A DNA stretch of 64,000 nucleotides, taken from Streptomyces sp. NBC_00457. Lineage in GTDB: Bacteria; Actinomycetota; Actinomycetes; Streptomycetales; Streptomycetaceae. Under the pieces are notes generated by a model, which worked only from the letters and a program-made list of their open reading frames with translations, was not told where the DNA came from and searched no databases. Location of the stretch: contig NZ_CP107905.1 of assembly GCF_036014015.1 (NCBI RefSeq), positions 2,728,001-2,792,000 of the forward strand, written 5' to 3'. A program made the position numbers and the translations under genes. Below are positions 1 to 8,637 of this stretch, piece after piece; the first letter of the stretch is position 1; the number at the start of each line of letters is the position of its first letter.

Positions 1-769
1 GGCGGGCGCGAGCCTGGACAAGCTGCGCGACGAGGTACGGCCGGCCACGCTCGGCAAGGTCGACGGCGTCGAGGCGCCGATCACCGGACAGGTCGCCGGT
101 TCGAAGGACTTCAACGACCAGCTGGCCGGAGCGGTCGTCCCGGTCTTCGTGTTCGTCGTGGTCTTCGCCTTCCTGCTGATGCTGCTGTGCTTCCGCTCGC
201 TGACCATCGCGATCACCTCGATCGTGCTGAACCTGCTGTCGGTGGGTGCGGCGTACGGCATCCTCGTCGCCGTCTTCCAGCACGGCTGGGGCGCGTCCCT
301 GGTGGGCGCGGAGGGTGTCGGCGCCATCATCACCTGGCTGCCGCTGTTCCTCTTCGTGATCCTGTTCGGCCTGTCGATGGACTACCACGTGTTCGTGGTC
401 TCGCGGATCCGCGAGGCGCGACTGCGCGGCCGTACGACGAAGGACGCGATCGCCCACGGTGTGGTCACCACGGCCGGCGTCGTCACCAGCGCCGCGGTCA
501 TCATGGTCGCCGTGTTCGCGATCTTCGGGACGCTGTCCATGCAGTCCATGAAGCAGATGGGCGTGGGCCTCGCGGCCGCGGTGCTCATCGACGCGACGAT
601 CATCCGGGGCGTGCTGCTCCCGGCGGTGATGGCACTGCTGGGCGAGCGCAACTGGTATCTGCCGAAGTGGCTGAACCGGATGCCGGATCTCACGCACGAC
701 GAGGCGCCCGAGGCCGTGACGCGGGAAACGCCGTCGCGGGACGACGAGGGCGAGCCGGTGAGGGTCTGA
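1..769 (+). CDS. MMPL-family membrane transporter, C-terminal part (5' truncated by window edge)
   Basis: The frame is already open at base 2 and runs to TGA at 767-769, so the start lies outside the window. About 255 residues are visible, with a soluble loop of some 45 residues and then four to five hydrophobic segments typical of the second transmembrane bundle of RND/MMPL exporters (for example the stretch starting VVPVFVFVVVFAFLLM). The motif GLSMDYHVF, conserved in actinobacterial MMPL lipid/drug exporters, is present, as is the polar cytoplasmic tail rich in Glu/Arg. The role is proton-driven export of lipids or drugs across the plasma membrane; the substrate cannot be told. A strong hairpin follows the stop codon. 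Confidence 0.9.
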   Translation, partial: AGASLDKLRDEVRPATLGKVDGVEAPITGQVAGSKDFNDQLAGAVVPVFVFVVVFAFLLMLLCFRSLTIAITSIVLNLLSVGAAYGILVAVFQHGWGASLVGAEGVGAIITWLPLFLFVILFGLSMDYHVFVVSRIREARLRGRTTKDAIAHGVVTTAGVVTSAAVIMVAVFAIFGTLSMQSMKQMGVGLAAAVLIDATIIRGVLLPAVMALLGERNWYLPKWLNRMPDLTHDEAPEAVTRETPSRDDEGEPVRV

Positions 770-783
770 CCTCACCCCGAACG

Positions 784-820
784 GAGGGCCCGTTGGCTAC
801 AGGGGAGCCAACGGGCCCTC
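784..820. terminator. Bidirectional hairpin terminator between MMPL gene and mgt
   Basis: A perfect 15-base inverted repeat (arms 784-798 and 806-820, loop of 7) lies between two convergent genes, 15 bases after the MMPL stop and 9 bases after the glycosyltransferase stop. It can serve both strands. Confidence 0.85.
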
Positions 821-828
821 TCTCCTGC

Positions 829-2028
829 TCACTTCTTCCGTGGCAGCTCCGCCTCGATGAGGTCCGCCGCCCGCCGCGTGCCGCCCTCCTCGGCCATCTC
901 GGCCTGGAGGCTCCGCAGCCGCCGGGCGACCTCGGGATCGTCGACGAGCGCGAGGGCGGCGGTGCGCAGCGCCTCGGCGGTCGCCTCCTCCATGGGAAGG
1001 TGCCGGGCCACGCCGAGCGACTGGAGCATGTCCGCGTTGCCGAACTGGTCCACGGCCTGCGGTACGGCGATCATCGGCGTGGCCGTCGCCATTCCCTCCT
1101 GGCTGCCGCCCGCCCCGGCGTGCGTGACGAACAGATCGGCCTGCTTGAGGACCGCCAACTGCGGGACCCAGGACCGTACTTCGACATTGTCCGGTACGGC
1201 GCCCAGTTCGGCGGGGTCCACGTGCCTGCCGATCTGGAGGACCAGGTGCCAGCCCGGCAGCTCGCCGAACGCCTTGACGCACTCGCGGTAGAAACCGGGC
1301 TGCTTGGTGAAGGACGATCCCAGCGACACCAGGACCACCTTCTCCGCGCCGGCCGGCCGCTGCCAGTCGCCCTCGTGCGAGCGGTCGCCCTGACAGGCGC
1401 CGACGAAGGTGTACACGCTCTCGTCGACCCGGTCGGCGTGGGGCTGGAGGGCCTTCGGGATGAGGACGAGGGAGCGGGCGGGGCGGCCGACGAAGGGGTC
1501 GGGGTGCTCGGTCATCCCGTTCTCCTGCAGCCAGTTGTGGAACTTGGCGTAGTAGGCACGCCCGCGCTCGGTCTTCTTCGGCTCCTCCCACATGGGCTCG
1601 GCGACCTCCTGCTCATAGCCTTCCCAGGCGACGAGGTTCGGGGAGAGCGAGATCGCGGGCACGCCCCAGCGGTGAGCCAGGACGCGGGCCGGGTAGGCGG
1701 TGATGTCCTGGAGCACGAGGTCCGGTTCGTCGCCCTCGTACGCGGCGATCAGCTGGGGCAGCGCCTGGATCGCGTCGTTCAGGAACGGCTCGACGTGGTC
1801 CAGGAGGGTGGTGCCCCAGGCCTCCGGATCGGCGTCGGGGCCGGGCAGTGTGGAGTTCCAGAGCTTGGGCTCGGCGCCCGTCCCGGCCACCTTCTCGGCG
1901 AAGGCCGGCGGAATCGCGTACGTGACCCGGTGCCCGCGTGCCACGAGCTCGCGGATCACTTCGAGGCTCGGGTTCACGTGGCCGTGGGCGGCGATGGAGA
2001 ACATGGCGATGTGTGCGGGGGCGGTCAT
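829..2028 (-). CDS. mgt: Macrolide-type UDP-glycosyltransferase (MGT/OleD family)
   Basis: A 399-residue GT1 (GT-B fold) enzyme of the usual length for the MGT/OleD group, which inactivates macrolides or other acceptors by adding glucose from UDP-glucose in the cytoplasm. The N-terminus has the acceptor-domain pattern [20 protein letters not shown], with the catalytic-base His just before it. The C-terminal sugar-nucleotide signature [20 protein letters not shown] followed by [10 protein letters not shown] is at about residues 297-330. ATG at 2028 has no ribosome-binding site but sits about 3 bases after a predicted transcription start, so the message is probably leaderless. The aglycone is unknown; resistance or detoxification is an inference from the family. 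Confidence 0.88.
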   Translation of the reverse strand: MTAPAHIAMFSIAAHGHVNPSLEVIRELVARGHRVTYAIPPAFAEKVAGTGAEPKLWNSTLPGPDADPEAWGTTLLDHVEPFLNDAIQALPQLIAAYEGDEPDLVLQDITAYPARVLAHRWGVPAISLSPNLVAWEGYEQEVAEPMWEEPKKTERGRAYYAKFHNWLQENGMTEHPDPFVGRPARSLVLIPKALQPHADRVDESVYTFVGACQGDRSHEGDWQRPAGAEKVVLVSLGSSFTKQPGFYRECVKAFGELPGWHLVLQIGRHVDPAELGAVPDNVEVRSWVPQLAVLKQADLFVTHAGAGGSQEGMATATPMIAVPQAVDQFGNADMLQSLGVARHLPMEEATAEALRTAALALVDDPEVARRLRSLQAEMAEEGGTRRAADLIEAELPRKK

Positions 2029-2037
2029 GTGAACGAC

Positions 2038-2065
2038 AGTATGCGAGACGATACGTCTCGTGCAA
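2038..2065 (-). promoter_or_regulatory. mgt promoter with operator-like inverted repeat in the spacer
   Basis: On the minus strand TTGCAC (2065-2060) and CATACT (2043-2038) are spaced by 16 bases, a good vegetative promoter. The perfect inverted repeat CGAGACG-ATA-CGTCTCG (2044-2060) fills the whole spacer, the arrangement expected of a TetR/MarR-type operator that blocks RNA polymerase. No regulator gene of that type is adjacent. Confidence 0.6.
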
Positions 2066-2082
2066 CCGGAGTATATGGGCTG

Positions 2083-3363
2083 TCAGCGCTGGTAGCGCGC
2101 CAACACCAGGTTCCCGTCCTCCTCCAGCCGCTCCCGCAGCTCGTCCCGTCCGATCGCGCCGCTGTAGTACTCCTGGAACGCCGGGGTGGCCACCTTGTCC
2201 TTCCACTCGGGATAGCCGCGGACGGACTGCGCGGGTGCCGAGCGCAAGTGGGCGGCGAGGGCGGTGCCGGTGGCCCAGTCGTGTTCGGCGGTGTGCAGGG
2301 CGGGGTCCTTCAGTGCCTGTGTGCCGGTGGGGAGCATCCAGTCGCCCAGGGCCAGTCGGACCATATTCTCCGGCCGGAGCAGGAAGTCGATGAACTCGGC
2401 GGCCTCCTTCTTGTGCGGGCTGTCCTCGGCCACGGACAGCGTCTGCGGGCTGACTCCCTGGGCGAGCCCGTCGGCTCCGGCGGGGGCAGGCAGCACCTGC
2501 CAGTCGAAGCCCTTGGGAGCCTGCTGCACGATCTGCTGGCGGTACGAGAAGCCGAGGGGCACCATCGCGTACTTCCCGCCGAAGAACCCGGGCAGGGTGT
2601 CCGAGCCTCCGCTGCCGAGAGTCGTGGGCGAGGCGCTGCGGTCGGTGTTGACCTGGTCGTGGATGGTGTCCGGCACCACCTGGTCGGCCGTCCCGAAGCG
2701 GATGGTGACCTTGCCGTCCTGATTCCGGTGGAACAGCTGTCCGCCGGTGGACAGGGACAGGTTGAGCGTGGCGGAGACGGGTTCCTTGAGCGGCCAGGCC
2801 ACGCCGTACGTGCCGTCCCCGCTGAGCTGCTCGGTGATCCGCCGGAACTCCGCCCAGCTCCACGGCCGTTCGGGTGTCGGGATGCGTACGCCGGACTCCT
2901 TCAGCCACTTCGCGTTGGCGATGAGCACGCGGGGCTCCTGGAGGAACGGCACGCCGTAGATCCCGTCCCCGAAGGTCGTCGTGCGCCAACTGCGCTGCGG
3001 GATGTCGGACTTCAGCCGCCGCGGCAGCAGGTCGGTGAGGTCGGCCAGATAGCCGCCGTACGCGAAGTCCGCGAGGTCGTCCGAGGCGTCGTGGATGATG
3101 TCCGGCGCCTCGCCGCCCTCGAAGGAGGTGAGGAGCTGGTCGTGGACGCTGTCCCAACTCCCCTGCGCATACTCGACCTTGACGTCGGGATGGGACGCGT
3201 TCCACTGCGCCACCAGCTCCTTGTTGGCGGCGACGGACTCCTCCTGCCAGGCGAGGGACTGGAAGCGCAGGGTGACGCGGCCGTCGTCGGCCACGTCGTC
3301 GCCGCTGGTGCAGCCGGTGAGCAGCAGCCCCGTGACGAGCGCGGCGATCCATCGGATCCGCAT
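2083..3363 (-). CDS. Sugar ABC transporter substrate-binding lipoprotein
   Basis: A 426-residue family-1 extracellular solute-binding protein. It begins MRIRWIAALVTGLLLTGC, a lipoprotein signal peptide with lipobox LTGC, so it is anchored outside the membrane and delivers an oligosaccharide or sugar to the permease pair upstream. The start at 3363 is chosen because ATG overlaps the permease stop (TGATG) and gives the lipoprotein signal; longer in-frame extensions would run through the permease gene. It is the last gene of a three-gene operon. No ATPase is encoded, so a shared MsiK-type ATPase, usual for this family in Streptomyces, is inferred. Confidence 0.9.
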   Translation of the reverse strand: MRIRWIAALVTGLLLTGCTSGDDVADDGRVTLRFQSLAWQEESVAANKELVAQWNASHPDVKVEYAQGSWDSVHDQLLTSFEGGEAPDIIHDASDDLADFAYGGYLADLTDLLPRRLKSDIPQRSWRTTTFGDGIYGVPFLQEPRVLIANAKWLKESGVRIPTPERPWSWAEFRRITEQLSGDGTYGVAWPLKEPVSATLNLSLSTGGQLFHRNQDGKVTIRFGTADQVVPDTIHDQVNTDRSASPTTLGSGGSDTLPGFFGGKYAMVPLGFSYRQQIVQQAPKGFDWQVLPAPAGADGLAQGVSPQTLSVAEDSPHKKEAAEFIDFLLRPENMVRLALGDWMLPTGTQALKDPALHTAEHDWATGTALAAHLRSAPAQSVRGYPEWKDKVATPAFQEYYSGAIGRDELRERLEEDGNLVLARYQR

Positions 3364-4196
3364 CAGCTCTTCACCGCCCCGGCGAGCATGCCGCCCGTGA
3401 TCCGTCGCTGGATGAGCGCGAAGACGACCAGCGAGGGCAGGGTGGCGAGGAACGCGGCGGCGGCGAGCGGGCCGAGGTCGGCGACGCCCTCCGCGCCGAT
3501 GAAGTGGGTGAGCACGACCGGCAGCGTCTGTTTCTCCGGTGTCTTGAGCAGCACGAGCGCGAAGAAGAACTCGTTCCACGCGGTGATGAACGCGAACAGC
3601 GCCGTCGCCACGATCCCCGGCGCGAGCAGCGGCGCGACCACCGAGACGAGGGTGCGCAGCCGTCCGGCGCCGTCGACGGCCGCCGCCTCCTCCAACTCTG
3701 CGGGCACCGCGCGTACGTACCCCACGAGCATCCACAGCGCGAACGGCAGCGCCCACACCACGTACACCATGACCAGTCCGGGCACCGAGTTGATCAGCCC
3801 CAGGTTCTTGAGCACCAGGAACAGCGGGATGATCACCAGCACCAGCGGGAACGCCTGGCTGACGACCACCCAGCCGGTCGCGGCCCTCGCGAGCCGGGTG
3901 CGGTGCCGGGCCATGACGTACGCCATCGGTGTCGCGATCAGTACGGCGATCACCGCGGCCCCGAGCGCCGCGACGAGGGAGTTGAGCGCGGCGTGCAGCA
4001 GCGGCTGTTCGTCGAAGGCCTGGCGGAAGTTGGCCAGGGTGGGGTTCTCCGGGATCCAGGTGGGGTGCAGGCTGCCCAGCTCGCGTGGCGGTTTGAACGC
4101 GGTCGAGATCAGCCAGAGGAAGGGGAAGGCGAGAAAGACGAGATACCCGAGCAGCGCCGCGTACTGGCCCGCGCGGGCCGCCTGGCTGGTCCTCAT
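3363..4196 (-). CDS. Sugar ABC transporter permease, MalG type
   Basis: A 277-residue integral membrane protein with six hydrophobic segments and the cytoplasmic EAA loop around EELEEAAAVDGAGRLRTLVS, which contacts the ATPase. The N-terminal segment begins AALLGYLVFLAFPFLWLIST, as in MalG-type permeases. ATG at 4196 overlaps the preceding permease stop by four bases (ATGA), and its own stop overlaps the binding-protein start, so all three genes are translationally coupled. It forms the heterodimeric channel with the MalF-type partner; the substrate is not deducible. Confidence 0.9.
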   Translation of the reverse strand: MRTSQAARAGQYAALLGYLVFLAFPFLWLISTAFKPPRELGSLHPTWIPENPTLANFRQAFDEQPLLHAALNSLVAALGAAVIAVLIATPMAYVMARHRTRLARAATGWVVVSQAFPLVLVIIPLFLVLKNLGLINSVPGLVMVYVVWALPFALWMLVGYVRAVPAELEEAAAVDGAGRLRTLVSVVAPLLAPGIVATALFAFITAWNEFFFALVLLKTPEKQTLPVVLTHFIGAEGVADLGPLAAAAFLATLPSLVVFALIQRRITGGMLAGAVKS

Positions 4197-5134
4197 GTGT
4201 CCTGTCCTCCCCTCAGACGGCCGGCGAGGAAGACGGCGAGGAGCACCGAGATCACCGCGACCATCACGCATCCCATCGCCGCCGCATAGCCGAACTGCCC
4301 ATAGCGGAAGGCCTCTTCGTAGGCGAACAGCATGGGCAGGCGGGTGCGGCCGCCGGGTCCGCCGCTGGTCAGCACATAGACCAGCGCGAACGAATTGAAG
4401 TTCCAGATGAAGTTGAGCGCGGTGATCGCCAGCGCGACCGGTCTGAGGGCGGGCCAGGTGACCGTACGGAACCGGCGCCAGGCGCCCGCGCCGTCCATCG
4501 CGGCCGCCTCGTGGAGTTCGCGCGGGGTGTTCTGCAGCCCGGCGAGCAGGGCGACCGTCGTCTGCGGCATGCCCGCCCAGACGCCGACGACGATCACCGC
4601 GGGCAGGGCGGTCGCCAGGCCGCTGAGCCAGTCCCGGCCGTCGCCGAGGCCGAGGTCGCGCAGGGTCTCGTTGAGGATGCCCGCGTCCGGGTTGTAGACG
4701 AGCCGCCACATGACGCCGACGACCACCTCGGGCATCGCCCACGGGATGATGGCCAGCGCGCGGGCCAGCCATCTCAGGCGCAGCTCCTGGTTGAGCAGCA
4801 GGGCGAGCCCGAGGGCGAGCAGGAACTGCGGCACGGTCACGCCGACGGCCCAGACCAACCCGATCCGGAACGACTCCCAGAACAGCGTGTCGTGCAGCAG
4901 ATCCCGGAAGTTGAGCGTGCCGATCCACTCCGTGGGCTCGGTGCGGCCCGACTGGGCGTCGGTGAACGCCAGCAGGATCCCGTACAGCAGCGGTCCGACG
5001 CTCAGCAGGAGGATCGGGATCAGGGCGGGTAAGACCAGGAACCAGGCGCCGTGGTCGGCGGCAGGGCGTTTCCGGCCGGTGCTCGGCGCGCGTTTCGCCG
5101 CGCCCTCCCCTCGCACCTCGGTCACCAATGTCAC
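4193..5134 (-). CDS. Sugar ABC transporter permease, MalF type
   Basis: A 313-residue permease with six transmembrane segments and the EAA loop at ELHEAAAMDGAGAWRRFRTV. It is the first gene of the importer operon. The GTG start at 5134 is preceded by AAGGGG eight bases upstream, which fits well. The 30-residue basic N-terminus before the first membrane segment is typical of this subfamily. The upstream region holds an inverted repeat that may control the operon. No glycosidase is linked, which is unusual for this type of importer in Streptomyces. Confidence 0.9.
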   Translation of the reverse strand: MTLVTEVRGEGAAKRAPSTGRKRPAADHGAWFLVLPALIPILLLSVGPLLYGILLAFTDAQSGRTEPTEWIGTLNFRDLLHDTLFWESFRIGLVWAVGVTVPQFLLALGLALLLNQELRLRWLARALAIIPWAMPEVVVGVMWRLVYNPDAGILNETLRDLGLGDGRDWLSGLATALPAVIVVGVWAGMPQTTVALLAGLQNTPRELHEAAAMDGAGAWRRFRTVTWPALRPVALAITALNFIWNFNSFALVYVLTSGGPGGRTRLPMLFAYEEAFRYGQFGYAAAMGCVMVAVISVLLAVFLAGRLRGGQDT

Positions 5135-5189
5135 GGAATCAGCCCCTTTGCGCGGCTCGGACGGGCCCCGTCATGGTCGTGAAGGCGGT

Positions 5190-5208
5190 CGGTGTCGTCA
5201 AGACACCG
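5190..5208 (-). promoter_or_regulatory. Inverted repeat over a candidate -35 box of the sugar importer operon
   Basis: CGGTGTC-GTCAA-GACACCG is a perfect 7-base inverted repeat 55 bases upstream of the first permease. The minus strand reads TTGACG through the spacer, a good -35 hexamer; the -10 is poor. It could be an operator for a LacI/GntR-type regulator encoded elsewhere. Confidence 0.4.
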
Positions 5209-5325
5209 CGCGCCCGGCGCGACCTGTGCGAATGCGACACTGACCGGCGGATGGCGGGAAGGTGACGCCGTACGCGGACGCACAGGGATCACTCAGGATC
5301 ACTCGGGATCACTCGGAGGTGGACG

Positions 5326-6189
5326 ATGGACGAGGCACGGGCGCGGGACGTGCTGGCCGCGGCAGGGGTGTTGCCCGGACCGGTACGGGATGCGCGGTTG
5401 CTCGCCCTGGGTGAGAACGCCGTGTTCGCCGCCGGTGACCTGGTCGTCAAGGTGGGCCGCGACGCCGAACTCCTGGACCGGGCCCGGCGGGAACTGGACA
5501 TCGCGCTCTGGCTGGAGGCGGCGGGTGTGCCGGCGGTGCGTGCCGCCGCGCCGAAGGCACTCCTGGTCGAGGGGCATCCGGTGACCGTGTGGCATCGGTT
5601 GCCCGATCCCGTACGGCCCGCGGAGCCGCGGGATTTGGCCGAACTGCTACGGGTCGTCCACGCACTGCCCTCTCCCTCCTTCGAGCTGCCGCCCCGCGAT
5701 CTGCTGGGCGGGGTGGAACGCTGGCTGCGGCTTGCGGGCGACGCGATCTCTCCCGCCGACGCGGCCTTTCTGCGTGCGCGCCGGGACGGCTTCGCGACGG
5801 CCGCGGCTGCCCTGGTCCCGCGTCTGCCGCCCGGGCCGATCCATGGCGACGCGCTGCCGCGCAATGTGCATGTCGGGCCGGACGGGCCGGTGCTGGTCGA
5901 TCTGGAGACGTTCTCGACTGATCTGCGGGAGCACGACCTGGTGGTCATGGCCCTTTCCCGCGACCGCTACGGGCTCCCTGCGGCGGCGTACGACTCCTTC
6001 ACCGACGCGTATGGCTGGGATGTGCGCGAGTGGGACGGGTGCTCGGTGCTGCGCGGCGCCCGGGAGACCGCCAGTTGCGCGTGGGTCGCCCAGCATGCGC
6101 CGAGCAACCCTGCCGCGTTGGCCGAGTTTCAGCGACGGGTGGCGTCTTTGCGGGACGGGGATGAGACGGTGCGGTGGTATTCCTTTTGA
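5326..6189 (+). CDS. APH-family phosphotransferase
   Basis: A 287-residue protein of the aminoglycoside phosphotransferase/choline kinase fold. The catalytic loop reads PIHGDALPRNVHV (HGD with the Asn four residues on) and the metal-binding Asp is in VLVDLETF, so the active site looks intact, at about residues 172-195. A Lys in LVVKVG (about residue 45) fits the ATP-binding Lys of strand 3. The substrate is unknown; antibiotic kinase, homoserine kinase-like or small-molecule kinase are all possible. ATG at 5326 follows GGAGG by about 4 bases. It is transcribed alone, divergent from the importer operon. Confidence 0.8.
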   Translation: MDEARARDVLAAAGVLPGPVRDARLLALGENAVFAAGDLVVKVGRDAELLDRARRELDIALWLEAAGVPAVRAAAPKALLVEGHPVTVWHRLPDPVRPAEPRDLAELLRVVHALPSPSFELPPRDLLGGVERWLRLAGDAISPADAAFLRARRDGFATAAAALVPRLPPGPIHGDALPRNVHVGPDGPVLVDLETFSTDLREHDLVVMALSRDRYGLPAAAYDSFTDAYGWDVREWDGCSVLRGARETASCAWVAQHAPSNPAALAEFQRRVASLRDGDETVRWYSF

Positions 6190-6232
6190 CACCTGCTGAA
6201 CTGTCCGATGCCCGCTGAGTGTTGGCGACCTC

Positions 6233-7477
6233 TCAAAGATGCTGGAACAGCACTTGGATCAGGGCAGGCATGGCAGGGGCCAGTAGATAGAGACCGATTC
6301 CGGTCACGGCCTTGCGGGTCGTGACCGGAAGCACGGGAGTGGACCAGATCCGCGCTACCGCCGCGTCACATTCATCACTGGGAAGGCCGCTTGCGTACAG
6401 AGACTCGACGTGAGCTTTCTTGACATCCAACGCGAAGTGGTAACCGATCGAGGAGGGATAGACGATCACAGCCATGTCCACGAGCATCACCCCCAGCACA
6501 ATGAACACCATCCAAGGTGACGCCGGCAGCCAGACCATGAAGAGGACCAGCAAGCCGATCATGTGAGCCAAGGCGGAGCCATAAGTCCACAGCATGAAGC
6601 GGCGCAACGGACGCAGCCCCTGGAAACCGTCGCTGTCGAATCTCATGTTCGGCGTCACCCCGAAACCGAGTGCCGCGGACCGATACAGGTAGCCGGTGAA
6701 GACGACGCCCATGACCAATTGCTTGGCCAGGAAGTGGAAGGCGTAGGTGCCGGCTGCACACAAGGCCACCGCCATTTCGGGGTGGGTGTGCCAGTTGGCC
6801 CACCAACCGGCGTAGACCTCGTCGCGCCAGATCGCGTCAGGGAGCGCGGTCGGATTCCATGTCTCCATGAGGCCATGAGCGTTGACGAAGGCGTACAGCG
6901 CGATCGTGCCAGTCGCCGCGGCCACCATGATGCCCGCGGAGACACTCCTGCGGCCCAGCATTCGGAACCACGCGTTGGTCTTGCGGACCAGCGTGTCGTG
7001 TCGACGGATCTGTTCGGGGGACAGCCGGGTCCCTCCGCCATTGCGCTCGTTCATCTGAACGAAGTCGGCGATGGCCTGCACTTGCTGGCAGCAGAAGAGG
7101 GGCGTGACGAAGACAACAGTCAACACGATCAGGCCGGCCAGATCCTGGAGGAGGGACAGGCTTACGCCGCTCAGTTCGGCATCGGCGGAGAACAAGTGGG
7201 CCAGCGCCCACCGTCTGTCCGGGTCAGGCGACGGTCCCAGGGCTCCGCCCGCTTCTGCCAGTCCCAGCAGGGTGACGGACGCGACCAGGCTGATCAGCAG
7301 AATCTTGGTCTTGGCTGTCAGCGGCCAGTACAGCAGGCTGATCAGCAGGCGAGCAGCCTCCCGACACGGCCTCGGCACTCTCCGCAACAGGCGCATCGCC
7401 AAGCGGATACCGACGGGCGCGGATGAGCGGAAGACTCCACCGATCAACTGCGGTTCCAAGGTCTTCAGCTGCGCCAT
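6233..7477 (-). CDS. Multi-spanning membrane protein of unknown function, low G+C
   Basis: I do not recognise this 414-residue protein. It has about six to seven hydrophobic segments (near residues 55-75, 105-128, 175-195, 230-255, 290-312, 318-337 and 388-408) separated by basic loops, including a 50-residue cytoplasmic loop after segment 2. A Cys pair (FCC) lies in segment 2. The ATG at 7477 has GGGGGCGAGG just upstream and is preferred to a start eight codons earlier. Its base composition is far below that of its neighbours (sampled stretches are 53-60% G+C), with many A/T-ending codons, so recent acquisition is likely. It is not obviously in an operon. Confidence 0.75.
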   Translation of the reverse strand: MAQLKTLEPQLIGGVFRSSAPVGIRLAMRLLRRVPRPCREAARLLISLLYWPLTAKTKILLISLVASVTLLGLAEAGGALGPSPDPDRRWALAHLFSADAELSGVSLSLLQDLAGLIVLTVVFVTPLFCCQQVQAIADFVQMNERNGGGTRLSPEQIRRHDTLVRKTNAWFRMLGRRSVSAGIMVAAATGTIALYAFVNAHGLMETWNPTALPDAIWRDEVYAGWWANWHTHPEMAVALCAAGTYAFHFLAKQLVMGVVFTGYLYRSAALGFGVTPNMRFDSDGFQGLRPLRRFMLWTYGSALAHMIGLLVLFMVWLPASPWMVFIVLGVMLVDMAVIVYPSSIGYHFALDVKKAHVESLYASGLPSDECDAAVARIWSTPVLPVTTRKAVTGIGLYLLAPAMPALIQVLFQHL

Positions 7478-7519
7478 CCTCGCCCCCCGACGGTGACACA
7501 CGATGTTCCTTTATAACCA

Positions 7520-7534
7520 GCCTGCGCGGCAGGC
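7520..7534. terminator. Short hairpin after the LysR gene
   Basis: GCCTGC-GCG-GCAGGC, a perfect 6-base stem, lies 32 bases downstream of the LysR stop (minus strand) and is followed there by an A/T-rich stretch. It also lies upstream of the membrane-protein gene, so it separates the two minus-strand units. Confidence 0.5.
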
Positions 7535-7565
7535 GCCTACTCCGCGGGGGCAAACACAGGGAAGC

Positions 7566-8546
7566 TCAACTGGGTGGCTCTGTCCGCGAGTTCGCGAGCG
7601 GTGTCCTCGTTGCCGCGAACCCTGAGCGCGTCTCCTCGCTGTCGCGGTCGACGTCCCGGATGGTTCGCGCGGCGCGGCGCAGTTCGGCCAGAACCGTGCG
7701 AACAGCTGCCCTTGCTGTGCGCTCGGGGCGGTGCACCGCGTCGATGTGGCGTCTTGCCTGGACGCCGCTGAGGGGTCTGAGGACCAGCTCGGGGTGTGGG
7801 CGCATCGTCCAGCGTGGCATCAGGGCGATACCGCCTCCGGCCGCCACGGCCTCGGCCACGACCGCGAACTCGTTGATGCGGTGGGCGAGATGGAGGCGAC
7901 GGCCGGCCGCTGCGGCGATGGCCTCGATGACTGCCAGGACGGGGAAACCGTCGTGCACGGTGATCCACGGCTCGTCGGCCACGTCGCGTGGGGTGACGCG
8001 GCGCTTGGCGGCCAGGGGGTGGTCGGCCGGCATGGCCACATCCAGTGGCTCGCGCAGCAGCGTCGTCGTGGCCACCATGTCCGGCCATGGCGGGGCGTGC
8101 TCCAGGCGGTGGGCGAGGACGAGGTCGTAGTCCCGGGTCAGTCGGGGGAAGTCCTCCTGGGGCACGTCCTCGTCGGCCAGCCTCGGCACCGGCTTGCCCG
8201 GGCCGGCCAGCGCACGGAGCAGCAGCGGGAAGAACGCCGCGCCCGCGCTGTGGAACGCCGCCACCGACACCTCCCCGTCCGGCCGCCCGACGAACGCCTC
8301 GACCGTGTGCCGCGCCCGCGCGAGCGCCGTCTCCACCTCGACGGCCGCGCCCGCCAGCGCCAGTCCGGCGTCGGTGAGCACCAGGCGGCGCCCCTGACGT
8401 TCGGTGAGCGGGACCGGGATCGCGCGCTGCAGCAGCCGTAGCTGCTGGGAGATCGCCGATGGCGTCACCAGCAGCGCCTCGGCGACCGCCGTGACGCTGC
8501 CCAGTTCGCCCAGCTCCCGCAGGATCCGCAGCTGCCGTTCGTCCAT
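7566..8546 (-). CDS. LysR-family transcriptional regulator
   Basis: A 326-residue LTTR. The N-terminal winged helix-turn-helix spans residues 1-60, starting MDERQLRILRELGELGSVTA with the recognition region SAISQQLRLL, and is followed by the co-inducer domain with the typical EVSVAAFHSAG strand. The ATG at 8546 is chosen because it begins the conserved DNA-binding domain. It is divergent from the EamA transporter gene with a gap of about 90 bases, the usual geometry for a LysR regulator and its target. The C-terminal tail of about 40 residues is Arg/Glu-rich and variable. Confidence 0.9.
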   Translation of the reverse strand: MDERQLRILRELGELGSVTAVAEALLVTPSAISQQLRLLQRAIPVPLTERQGRRLVLTDAGLALAGAAVEVETALARARHTVEAFVGRPDGEVSVAAFHSAGAAFFPLLLRALAGPGKPVPRLADEDVPQEDFPRLTRDYDLVLAHRLEHAPPWPDMVATTTLLREPLDVAMPADHPLAAKRRVTPRDVADEPWITVHDGFPVLAVIEAIAAAAGRRLHLAHRINEFAVVAEAVAAGGGIALMPRWTMRPHPELVLRPLSGVQARRHIDAVHRPERTARAAVRTVLAELRRAARTIRDVDRDSEETRSGFAATRTPLANSRTEPPS

Positions 8547-8637
8547 CGCCCCAGTGTAGAACTCTGTAGCTCCGCTAAATGGTTGTTTTAGAAGGTGGCA
8601 CTGGGCTTCAAGGATGTCTCCGGTGCACTGTGGGCGC

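Noticed and set aside
187..4398. Very long open frame on the plus strand opposite the glycosyltransferase and sugar importer
   Set aside because: It is antisense to four clear genes, has Arg/Gly/Pro-rich sequence typical of high-GC shadow frames and no domain.
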